A stretch of 64,000 nucleotides of DNA from Abditibacterium sp. (GTDB lineage: Bacteria; Armatimonadota; Abditibacteriia; Abditibacteriales; Abditibacteriaceae), in contig JAUJNG010000005.1 in assembly GCA_030448265.1 (NCBI GenBank), positions 1-64,000 of the forward strand, read 5' to 3'. The notes beneath the pieces were generated by a model. It had not been told where the DNA came from. It saw only the letters and a program-made list of their open reading frames with translations, and made no database searches. The position numbers and the translations under genes are program-made. Of this stretch, positions 39,166 through 47,129 are shown piece by piece; position 1 is the stretch's first letter, and each line of letters opens with the position of its first letter.

Positions 39166-41034
39166 ATGTCCGAACTTCCCCATTCGTCCGAATCGCCCTC
39201 GCGCGGCGAGTTCGCGCTGCATTTGCCAGGGCTGCTCAAAGTTCTGGCCGAACATCTCTATTCCAACCGCCAGGTCGCGCTGCGCGAACTGATTCAAAAC
39301 GCCGGCGATTCGTGCGTGCGCCGCGCGCTGAGCGGCGACGCGCCGCAAGGTTATGCGCCGCGCCTCGATATTCGCCTCGACCGCGCGGCGGGGACGCTGG
39401 AATTTTCCGACAACGGATCGGGCCTCACCGAAGACGAAATCCGCGATTACCTGGCCACCATCGGCCGCTCGCAGACCCGCGAATTGAAGGAAAATCTGGC
39501 GATTTTTTCGCCCGACGACGCGCAAAAATTGGTTGGACAGTTCGGATTCGGCTTTCTGTCGGCGTTTTTGCTGGCGTCCCATGTCGAAGTCGTGACGCGC
39601 TCGATGCAGCCCGATAGCCCCGCGCTTTTGTGGCGCGCGCAGGGCGACGAATCTTACGAAATGTCGCGCGCCCAGCGCGATGAAATTGGCACCACGATTA
39701 CGCTTCGCGTCAAGCCCGAAGCGGCCTATTTGCTCGAACGGGAGCTTCTGGGTGAAACCCTGCGCCGTTTCGCCGATTTTTTGCCGCTTCCCATCACTCT
39801 CGACGGCGCGGATGAGCCGCTCAACGCGGGGCGACCGCCCTGGGAGGGCGACGATCCGGCCCACGAAATCGGCGACTACATTCGCGCCCGTTTCCACGCG
39901 CCGCCGCTCGTGATTATTCGCCTGGGGCCGCACCAATTCGACTTGGGGCACGATACGCTCGAAATTCCGCTCGAAGGTTTTTTGTTCGTGCCGCCTGGGT
40001 CGGTCGCGTCGGTGCGCGAATACGGCGATTTGAGCGTTTTCATTCGCGGTATGTTCATCCGCGACGACGAAAAACACCTGCTGCCGTCGTGGGCGCGCTT
40101 CGTGCGCGGCGTCATCGACTGCCCCGATTTGCAGCCCACCGCCTCGCGCGAAGACATTCATCAGGACGAAACCTTCGGCTGGGTCAAAAAAGCGATTGAA
40201 GCGCAACTGGTGAGCGCGCTGCACGGCATCGCCGACGAAGAGCCGCAGCTATGGCAGGCGATTGTGCGCGGCCACGCCGATGTCATCACCGGCTGGGCGG
40301 CGCGCGACGAGGAGTTTTTCGAGCGCGTCGCCGATATTTTAAGTTTTCGCACCACACGCGGCCTGCTCACGCTGCGCGATTATTTGAATTTGTCCGACGG
40401 CGCGCTTTATTACGTCACGCGCGAGTTGGGTTCGCTCCAGGAGCAGCTTTTGGCGGAGGGACACGGTTTTCCGGTGATTGACGCTTCGTGGTTTGGCGTC
40501 GAAGGCTGTCTGCGCCGCTTCGCCGCGACGCGCCTGCACGACGAAAAACGAGTGCGCCTGGTGCAACTCGACGACAACGCGCCCGAACTTTTGCGCGCCG
40601 CGCCAAGCGATTCGCTCCAGGCGGTTCTTCGATGGTATGAAGCGCGCGGCGTGCGCGTCAAAGTCGCCCGTTTCGCGCCCGACAGCGTGCCCGCTTTGAT
40701 GGTTTATCCGCGCGACGCGCAGTTCATCGCCGACGCCCGCACCGCGCTTTCAGGTGACGAACTGCCCGCGCCCTTCGCCGGACTGATTGGTGAAGTCGTC
40801 GAGTCGCTGCCCGTCGAGGAGGACGATTTAGCGGGCGTTTTGCATCTCAATCTCGATAATTCACTGGTGCAAAGTCTGGCCGATGCGCCGGTTGACGCGC
40901 GGCGTGGTGCGGTTTTGGAAACGCTGCTGCAAGTCGGGCGGCTGTTTGCGGGTCGCACGCTCACGGTTGGCGACGCGGCGGGGGCGTTCGAGGAACTGGG
41001 CGCGGCGCTGGGAAGGTTAATGTTGGAAGAGTGA
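39166..41034 (+). CDS. HSP90-family protein (HtpG-like)
   Basis: LAEHLYSNRQVALRELIQNAGDSC, LEFSDNGSGLTEDEIRDYLATIGRS, LVGQFGFGFLSAFLLA; GHKL ATPase motifs. Confidence 0.9.
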   Translation: MSELPHSSESPSRGEFALHLPGLLKVLAEHLYSNRQVALRELIQNAGDSCVRRALSGDAPQGYAPRLDIRLDRAAGTLEFSDNGSGLTEDEIRDYLATIGRSQTRELKENLAIFSPDDAQKLVGQFGFGFLSAFLLASHVEVVTRSMQPDSPALLWRAQGDESYEMSRAQRDEIGTTITLRVKPEAAYLLERELLGETLRRFADFLPLPITLDGADEPLNAGRPPWEGDDPAHEIGDYIRARFHAPPLVIIRLGPHQFDLGHDTLEIPLEGFLFVPPGSVASVREYGDLSVFIRGMFIRDDEKHLLPSWARFVRGVIDCPDLQPTASREDIHQDETFGWVKKAIEAQLVSALHGIADEEPQLWQAIVRGHADVITGWAARDEEFFERVADILSFRTTRGLLTLRDYLNLSDGALYYVTRELGSLQEQLLAEGHGFPVIDASWFGVEGCLRRFAATRLHDEKRVRLVQLDDNAPELLRAAPSDSLQAVLRWYEARGVRVKVARFAPDSVPALMVYPRDAQFIADARTALSGDELPAPFAGLIGEVVESLPVEEDDLAGVLHLNLDNSLVQSLADAPVDARRGAVLETLLQVGRLFAGRTLTVGDAAGAFEELGAALGRLMLEE

Positions 41035-41085
41035 GGTGGGAAAAGTAGGAGTTTGACTCCCTCATCTCGCCAAAAGGAAAACGCG

Positions 41086-42279
41086 ATGGATATTTGGAAC
41101 TGGCTTTACGAATCAATCGAAACGCACCGCGAAAAGGGCGACGACTCGCGCCTCGAACTGTATTGGACTTTCCGCGAAGCGATGGATTTCGACGAGCAAA
41201 ACCCGCAGGCGGCATTCGCGGCGCTCGAAGAAGGCCGCAAACGCGCCGCCGCGCTGGGCGACGGCTGGTGGACGCTGTTTTTCGAGCACTGGAAACTGCA
41301 AAATCTGCTCTCGAAACAGCGCAATTACGGAGCGGCGCGCGATCTGGCGGCGCGCGTCGCGCTCGAAGCGCGCAAGCCGCAATATGCCGCGCTGCCGCAG
41401 CGCGTCTGTTTGCAGGAAGACCTGATTTCGGCGTTCGTGGGCATTGATGCGCGCGGCCACGCGACCCTGATTCAGGAAGCGCTCGATTACATGGAAAAAG
41501 AGGCCGCGCCCGATGTCGAATGCTTCCTGTGTCTGCTCGGTCTGCAAAGCGATTTCGCCGAAGAACGCGCGCTGTGGAACGAAGCGCACGCCCTCCGGAT
41601 GCGTCTGCTGGCGCGCTGCGAGGAGAGCGGCAACGAGCATCACGCCATGCAGTCGCACCTCGAACTGTGCGGCGTGATTCTCAATTTGCCCTACGCGGCG
41701 GAAGAGGTTCTCGACCCCGCCAACATCGGCGAAAGCGACGAAGTGGTGCCGGTTGCCGAAGGCTGGGTCAGCCGCGAAACCTTCGAGAAGCGGATGGGCG
41801 AAGTCGAAAGTCACGCGATTCGGGCGCAGGAACTGGCCGAAAAACTGGATGCGGGCGAGTATTTTTCCGAAATCTGGATGTGGCGCGCCCATGTCGGGTT
41901 TATGCGGGGCGAAACCGAGGCGGCGCAGGAGTTTTTCAAGCGCGCCATCGACCGCTTTTTCGCTAACGGACTGTTGCCCGCCGAAAACTTTTTCGCGGCG
42001 TGGCGCACGACCTATTGGCGTTACGGCAACTTTGACAAGGCGCTGCAACTGGTGGAAGACGAGGAAAAATGGATCGAGGGCACCGGCCAGCTCGCGCGCG
42101 AAGCGCGGCTGGCGCGCTTCAGGTGCCATTTCAAACTCGCTCTGGGAACCCTTGAAGCCGCCGATTTCGAAGCGGCGCGCGCCAAAATCGCGCTGTTGGG
42201 CGACCCCTCGCACGAGCAAAATCGTCTCGCGGAAGTCGAAACCGCCTGGAAGAATCAAAATTCCGCTTCTGCGGGATAA
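41086..42279 (+). CDS. TPR-like helical-repeat protein, downstream partner of the HSP90-family gene
   Basis: 408 aa alpha-helical repeats (AQEFFKRAIDRFFANG, WRYGNFDKALQLVEDEEKW); same strand, 51-bp gap. Confidence 0.6.
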   Translation: MDIWNWLYESIETHREKGDDSRLELYWTFREAMDFDEQNPQAAFAALEEGRKRAAALGDGWWTLFFEHWKLQNLLSKQRNYGAARDLAARVALEARKPQYAALPQRVCLQEDLISAFVGIDARGHATLIQEALDYMEKEAAPDVECFLCLLGLQSDFAEERALWNEAHALRMRLLARCEESGNEHHAMQSHLELCGVILNLPYAAEEVLDPANIGESDEVVPVAEGWVSRETFEKRMGEVESHAIRAQELAEKLDAGEYFSEIWMWRAHVGFMRGETEAAQEFFKRAIDRFFANGLLPAENFFAAWRTTYWRYGNFDKALQLVEDEEKWIEGTGQLAREARLARFRCHFKLALGTLEAADFEAARAKIALLGDPSHEQNRLAEVETAWKNQNSASAG

Positions 42280-42303
42280 AAAGGCCATCCTGCCATCACA
42301 GTT

Positions 42304-42407
42304 GTCATTCCGAGGAGGCACGACGAGGAATCGGTTGCAGTGCCCACTCATTGACTGTTAAGAGAGGAAACCCTCACCGATTCCTCCTCGTGCCTCCTCG
42401 GAATGAC
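42304..42407. repeat. Inverted repeat, family A
   Basis: GTCATTCCGAGGAGGCACGACGAGGAATCGG / CCGATTCCTCCTCGTGCCTCCTCGGAATGAC. Confidence 0.95.
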
Positions 42408-42447
42408 AAGCGCTCACGATCCATAGGCGCTTACGCTTCAAACTACC

Positions 42448-43701
42448 ATGACCCAACACCCCAACGCCTGGCACAACGCCCTTTCGCAGCTCGATGCCGT
42501 CGCCGCCAAGATTGGCCTCGAATCGCATATTCACGCGCGGTTGCGCCAGCCCAAGCGCTCGCTCGAAGTTTCGATTCCAGTTGTGATGGACGATGGCAGC
42601 GAGCAGATTTTCACCGGTTTTCGCGTTCAGCATTCGCTCGACCGAGGCCCCGCCAAGGGCGGAATGCGCTATTCGCCGCTCGTCAATGAAGATGAAGTGA
42701 AAGCTTTGGCGATGTGGATGACGTGGAAATGCGCCGTCGTCTCAATTCCCTATGGCGGCGCCAAAGGCGGCGTCGCCTGCGACCCGAAAGCGCTGTCGCA
42801 GAGCGAACTGGAGCGCCTGACGCGCCGTTTTACCACCGAACTTTTGCCCATCATCGGGCCGGAAAAAGACATTCCGGCGCCCGATATGGGCACCAACGCG
42901 CAGGTGATGGCGTGGATCATGGACGCTTATTCGAGCCACGCCGGTTTTTCGGTTCGCGGCGTGGTGACCGGAAAACCGCTTTCGATTGGCGGCTCGGCGG
43001 GCCGCGAGGAAGCCACGGGGCGCGGCGTGGCCATCACGACGCGCGAAATGGCGCGCCGCGCGGGCATTACGCTGGCCGGCGCCAGCGTGGTGATTCAAGG
43101 CTACGGCAACGTCGGGCGTGCGGCGGCGCAAATTTTGTCCAAAGAATTTAGCTGTCGCATCGTGGGCGTGTCCGATGCGCGCGGCGGCTTTTATAACCCG
43201 CGCGGCCTCGACATCGCCCAAATCGGGCGCGACATGACAACGCACGGCGCTTTGCCAGCGCAAATTGACGCCGAGCGCGTCGCGGGCGACGAATTCTTGC
43301 AACTGCCCTGCGACATCCTCATTCCCGCCGCACTCGAAAATCAGATTACGACCCAAAACGCGGCCAAAATCTGTCCTAAAATGCTGGTCGAAGCGGCGAA
43401 TGGGCCGACGACGCCCGAAGCCGACCTGATTTTGCGCGACAACGATGTTGTGGTCGTGCCCGATATTCTGGCGAATGCGGGCGGCGTGACGGTGAGCTAC
43501 TTCGAATGGGTGCAGGGCCGCGACGAGTATTTCTGGGCGGCGGATGAAGTCAACCGACGATTGGAGCGCATCATGGTCAACGCCTGCAACGAAGTCGGGA
43601 CTATTGCGGATCGAGAAAAAGTTGATTTGCGACTGGCGGCTTATATTTCGGGCGTGGGGCGCGTCGCGGAAGCGATTCGGGTGCGGGGGATTTACGGTTG
43701 A
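42448..43701 (+). CDS. Glu/Leu/Phe/Val dehydrogenase (glutamate dehydrogenase)
   Basis: GPAKGGMRYSPLVNEDEVKALAMWMTWKCAVVSIPYGGAKGGVACDP; VVIQGYGNVGRAAAQIL. Confidence 0.95.
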   Translation: MTQHPNAWHNALSQLDAVAAKIGLESHIHARLRQPKRSLEVSIPVVMDDGSEQIFTGFRVQHSLDRGPAKGGMRYSPLVNEDEVKALAMWMTWKCAVVSIPYGGAKGGVACDPKALSQSELERLTRRFTTELLPIIGPEKDIPAPDMGTNAQVMAWIMDAYSSHAGFSVRGVVTGKPLSIGGSAGREEATGRGVAITTREMARRAGITLAGASVVIQGYGNVGRAAAQILSKEFSCRIVGVSDARGGFYNPRGLDIAQIGRDMTTHGALPAQIDAERVAGDEFLQLPCDILIPAALENQITTQNAAKICPKMLVEAANGPTTPEADLILRDNDVVVVPDILANAGGVTVSYFEWVQGRDEYFWAADEVNRRLERIMVNACNEVGTIADREKVDLRLAAYISGVGRVAEAIRVRGIYG

Positions 43702-43706
43702 GATTG

Positions 43707-43959
43707 GAAAATAACCACAGAGACGCGGAGACACAGAGGAAGAGAGAGGTTTAGAGGCTGTTTAGTAAATGGCGATTTTCTTGACGTGCCAGAAAACCCG
43801 TCATGCTGAGCCTGCGAAGCATCTGGCGTGACTGCGATTGGGGCGTCACGCCAGATGCTTCGCAGGCTCAGCATGACGAAAACTGCGAATTTTTCATTTA
43901 CTAAACAACCTCTAAACCTCTCTCTTCCTCTGTGTCTCCGCGTCTCTGCGGTTATTTTT
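43707..43959. repeat. Triple-nested palindrome (families C, TTTAGTAAATG, and L)
   Basis: Outer AATAACCACAGAGACGCGGAGACACAGAGGAAGAGAGAGGTTTAGAGG; middle TGTTTAGTAAATG (43759-43771) / CATTTACTAAACA (43895-43907); inner CGTCATGCTGAGCCTGCGAAGCATCTGGCGTGAC (43799-43832) / its complement (43845-43878). Confidence 0.95.
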
Positions 43960-44405
43960 CATCTCAATACCGTGAATCGTTCGATTTTCCACTTTCCATT
44001 TTCTGGCACGACGCGAATATAAATCAGCGTTCCGGTGCTTTTCGAACCCGTCACGGCGTGGCGAAAATCGACGAAGGGCGGGAAAACGCACACGCTGCCG
44101 CCAAAACCCGCAATCGACACTTTGTTGGCCGCTTCCCATTTGGCTAACGGGCCATGCTTTGCCTCGAACTTGCGCCACAGCTTTTCAAATGCGGCGCCGC
44201 CGGTGCCTTCTTTGCCGCTTTCGCTCAAATAGGCGCGCGCGCCGGCGTAATCGCGGGCCTGGCAGCGCGCGTAGAACGCTTCCACGACACGATTGGAATC
44301 GCGTCCCATCTGCGGCGCGACGCTTCCGGCATAAACGAGAAGTCCAACGAAAACAACGGCGATAGCGCCAAATGCGGCGACAGCGCGCCAGTGAAATGTC
44401 GTCAT
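43959..44405 (-). CDS. Hypothetical protein with N-terminal TM segment
   Basis: MTTFHWRAVAAFGAIAVVFVGLLVYAGS...; ATGA overlap with upstream DoxX-like gene. Confidence 0.65.
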   Translation of the reverse strand: MTTFHWRAVAAFGAIAVVFVGLLVYAGSVAPQMGRDSNRVVEAFYARCQARDYAGARAYLSESGKEGTGGAAFEKLWRKFEAKHGPLAKWEAANKVSIAGFGGSVCVFPPFVDFRHAVTGSKSTGTLIYIRVVPENGKWKIERFTVLR

Positions 44406-44785
44406 ATTGCCTCTTTTTTGAGCGTCGCCGCCCACACCCACCACATCAAAAGCGGCTGCAAGGGCAGTCGCGCCCACCACACCCAGCGCGGCACCAGAAT
44501 CCCGACGCTTTCCGTGCCCTTAAGCGCCATTTCGATATTGGCCGGAAAAACCGCGAGCAGAAGCGCAATCAAACCGATTCCCGCCAGTTTGCGAGTTGCA
44601 CGCGGCCAGATTCCGATTCCACCGGCGATTTCCGCAATGCCGCTCACATAAACCAGTGCGAGCGGAAAAGGCAGATAAGGCGGCATGATTTTGAGATAAG
44701 TCTCCGTCGCGCGGAAGTGCATCATGCCACCGCAAATGAAAATCAGTGATAAAGCGAGACGCGAAAAGGTCGAAAAGCGGGGCAT
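44402..44785 (-). CDS. DoxX-like small membrane protein
   Basis: FICGGMMHFRATETYLKIMPPYLPFPLALVYVSGIAEIAGGIGIW. Confidence 0.8.
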   Translation of the reverse strand: MPRFSTFSRLALSLIFICGGMMHFRATETYLKIMPPYLPFPLALVYVSGIAEIAGGIGIWPRATRKLAGIGLIALLLAVFPANIEMALKGTESVGILVPRWVWWARLPLQPLLMWWVWAATLKKEAI

Positions 44786-44841
44786 TGGAATTGCAAAACG
44801 GCGCGGCGCTGTAACTACTCAAACTTCAGGAGAAAAACCCA

Positions 44842-45057
44842 ATGGAAGACATTCTGGAAACCATCGAGAATCTGCCGAGCAGTGTCTATTATGGCGGCGT
44901 GTTCGGCTCGATTTTGCTGTCGATGATCCTCTTTTTGACCGGCAAGCGTCAGGCCGCGATTTTCGTCGGATTGTGGCCGCCCACGATCCTCAATCTCGGA
45001 CTCTACAACAAGCTGCTGCGCCCTTCGCAGGAGCCTGGCACGCCCGATATTCCTTAA
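44842..45057 (+). CDS. Small hypothetical membrane protein
   Basis: 71 aa; SVYYGGVFGSILLSMILFLTGKRQAAIFVGLWPPTILNLGLYNKLL. Confidence 0.6.
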   Translation: MEDILETIENLPSSVYYGGVFGSILLSMILFLTGKRQAAIFVGLWPPTILNLGLYNKLLRPSQEPGTPDIP

Positions 45058-45073
45058 ATTGTTGTCAGTTTGA

Positions 45074-45161
45074 AATTAACCACAGAGACACAGAGGCACG
45101 GAGATTTTTGAGAGTTGGAGTTTGAAACTTTAAAAAAATCTCCGTGCCTCTGTGTCTCTGT
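45074..45161. repeat. Inverted repeat, family C, interrupted by the IS1-family element
   Basis: AATTAACCACAGAGACACAGAGGCACGGAGATTTTT / AAAAAATCTCCGTGCCTCTGTGTCTCTGT; right arm resumes after the IS as GGTTAATTTT at 45977. Confidence 0.95.
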
Positions 45162-45202
45162 GGTGTCTTTTCTGTATGAGTGTGAGATGTTAAGCTGGAG
45201 TC

Positions 45203-45514
45203 ATGGTCAGCCAAGTTTTCCAATGCCCTCACTGCGGTGAAAGTGAGCGCGTTCGTCGTCATGGTCGCACACGGCGCGGTAGCGAACGCTTGTATTGCAA
45301 TGTCTGCCGTCGCGCTTTTACGCCATCTCCCAAGTCGCGCTCCTTGAGCGAGGAGAAGAAAACTCACATTCTCAACGCCCTGGCCGAGAAGATGCCCCTG
45401 ATCGCGATTTGCCGCACCTTCAAGGTCAGTCCGAACACTGTCTACGCCCTGCTCAAAAAACGTAGAAGCCCTGCCTCCTGTGAACGAGACGCTCAAACCC
45501 TGCGCCTGGGATGA
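45203..45514 (+). CDS. insA: IS1-family InsA-like protein
   Basis: CPHCGESERVRRHGRTRRGSERLYCNVCRRAFTP zinc finger plus HTH. Confidence 0.88.
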   Translation: MVSQVFQCPHCGESERVRRHGRTRRGSERLYCNVCRRAFTPSPKSRSLSEEKKTHILNALAEKMPLIAICRTFKVSPNTVYALLKKRRSPASCERDAQTLRLG

Positions 45515-45947
45515 GTTGGTTGTGGACGAGATGTGGAGTTTCGTTTTCTCCAAAGCGCAGCAAGTGTGGATTTGGGTGGCCCTTTCACGGCGCCACTTAC
45601 AAATCGTGGCGTTTCATCTCGGAAAACGCGACTTAGAAAGTGCTCAGAAGCTGTGGGAGCAAGTTCCTTGGCCGTGGCGCGAGGGGCTGGTCTTCACCGA
45701 TGGATTGAAAACCTATCAGGCGCTCTTTGAAGAGCGTCCTCTCCAGCATTGCCGCTGCCCCAAAGCCGACAAGCAGCGCTTTGGAGAAACCTCGGTGGTC
45801 GAAGGAGCCAACAATGCCTTGCGCCAGGGCGTCTCGTATCTCGGACGCAAAACCGCCGCTTTTGCCCGCTCGACCTACTGGCTCCACATGAGACTCACCT
45901 GGTTCGTCCATCACTGGAATCGAAGGCAAGCTGATAAGTGGAACTAA
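45480..45947 (+). CDS. insB: IS1-family transposase InsB-like (DDE), joined to InsA by frameshifting
   Basis: WDELVVDEMWSFV, VFTDGLKTYQALF, VVEGANNALRQGVSYLGRKTAAFARS; poly-A run at 45455-45460. Confidence 0.9.
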   Translation: MNETLKPCAWDELVVDEMWSFVFSKAQQVWIWVALSRRHLQIVAFHLGKRDLESAQKLWEQVPWPWREGLVFTDGLKTYQALFEERPLQHCRCPKADKQRFGETSVVEGANNALRQGVSYLGRKTAAFARSTYWLHMRLTWFVHHWNRRQADKWN

Positions 45948-45978
45948 CACTCCGTTAGAATAACTACCGTCTCTGTGG

Positions 45979-47031
45979 TTAATTTTTTTTGTTATAGACC
46001 GGCGCCATCGCGTCGATTTCGTCCCACAAACGCACATAACTTTCATAGCGCGATTGCGCGATTTTCCCCTCTTCCAACGCCGCGCGCACCGCGCAGCCTG
46101 GTTCGCTGCGGTGAGTGCAATCGTTGAATTTGCACTGCCCTAAAAGCGCGCGAAATTCCGGAAAACAGTGTTCGACATTGATCTCCTGCTGCTCCAGCAG
46201 CGCGACGGTTTTTACCCCTGGCGTGTCGGCGATGTAGCCGCCGCCATCGAGCGGATGCAGCGTGACATCGGTGGTGGTGTGGCGACCTTTGCCGATATCC
46301 ATCACTTCGCCGACCCACAGTTCCAGTTTGGGCTGAATCATCATCACCAGCGATGATTTCCCCACGCCCGACGAGCCGATGAGCGCCGAAATGTGGCCTT
46401 TGAGCTGCTTTTTGAGTTCCTTGCGGCCCATGTCGATGCCTTCTTCGGCACTGGTCAAAACCACCGGATAACCCAGGCCAGAATACAGCTTTTCGAGCGG
46501 CTCGATTTCTTTTTTGATTTCGCGTTTCTTGAGCAAATCAATCTTGTTAAAAACGATGACGGCGCGCAGTTCGTTGGCTTCAGATAGCACCAGAAAACGG
46601 TCGAGGCGATGCGGATTCAAATCCGGCTCGCGCGAGGCCATCACGATGACGACCTGATCGAGATTGGCAACCGTGACCTGCGAAGTTTTGTTGTAGCGCG
46701 AGCGGCCCAACTGCGAAGTGCGGGGCAAAACTTCCTCTATGAAACCCTCGCGCGAGGTGATTCCCTCGCGGTTGCCACCCGAAGTTTCGAGGGGCCGCAC
46801 CCGCACGCGGTCGCCGACCGAAACCGGCTGCGAGAACTCGCGGCGTCCTTTTTTGAGCCGTCCGCCGAGGGCGCAGACAAGCGGCTGGCGCTTTTTGCCT
46901 TCTTCGGGCACATCGACTTCGTAAACGCCGCCCGCGCTTTTCATCACCGTGCCTTCGATAAGCGTCACGCATTGGGGCACAATGGTTTCGGGCGCGAGTT
47001 GTTTGGGATTGTTGGCGGGTTTTTGCGGCAT
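45979..47031 (-). CDS. rsgA: Ribosome small-subunit-dependent GTPase A
   Basis: VFNKIDLL, TSAEEG, IGSSGVGKSSLV, GRHTTTDVTLHPL, DTPGVK, CTHRSEPGCAVRAALEEGKI. Confidence 0.95.
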   Translation of the reverse strand: MPQKPANNPKQLAPETIVPQCVTLIEGTVMKSAGGVYEVDVPEEGKKRQPLVCALGGRLKKGRREFSQPVSVGDRVRVRPLETSGGNREGITSREGFIEEVLPRTSQLGRSRYNKTSQVTVANLDQVVIVMASREPDLNPHRLDRFLVLSEANELRAVIVFNKIDLLKKREIKKEIEPLEKLYSGLGYPVVLTSAEEGIDMGRKELKKQLKGHISALIGSSGVGKSSLVMMIQPKLELWVGEVMDIGKGRHTTTDVTLHPLDGGGYIADTPGVKTVALLEQQEINVEHCFPEFRALLGQCKFNDCTHRSEPGCAVRAALEEGKIAQSRYESYVRLWDEIDAMAPVYNKKN

Positions 47032-47129
47032 AAAACGAGAAGAATTTAACCCAACGCGGCGCCCCCGAACGCATATTCGCTAAAATTTGCCTCGCGCGGC
47101 GCGTTTTGGCGCGTCGAACTCCTCGTTTT

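Larger units (their letters stand above)
45162..45968 (+). mobile_element. IS1-family insertion sequence, complete, with 8-bp target-site duplication GTCTCTGT (45154-45161 and 45969-45976)
   Basis: Imperfect terminal IRs GGTGTCTTTTCTGTATGAGTGTGAG / GGTAGTTATTCTAACGGAGTGTTAG (complement of right end); InsA/InsB-like ORFs between them. Confidence 0.93.
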
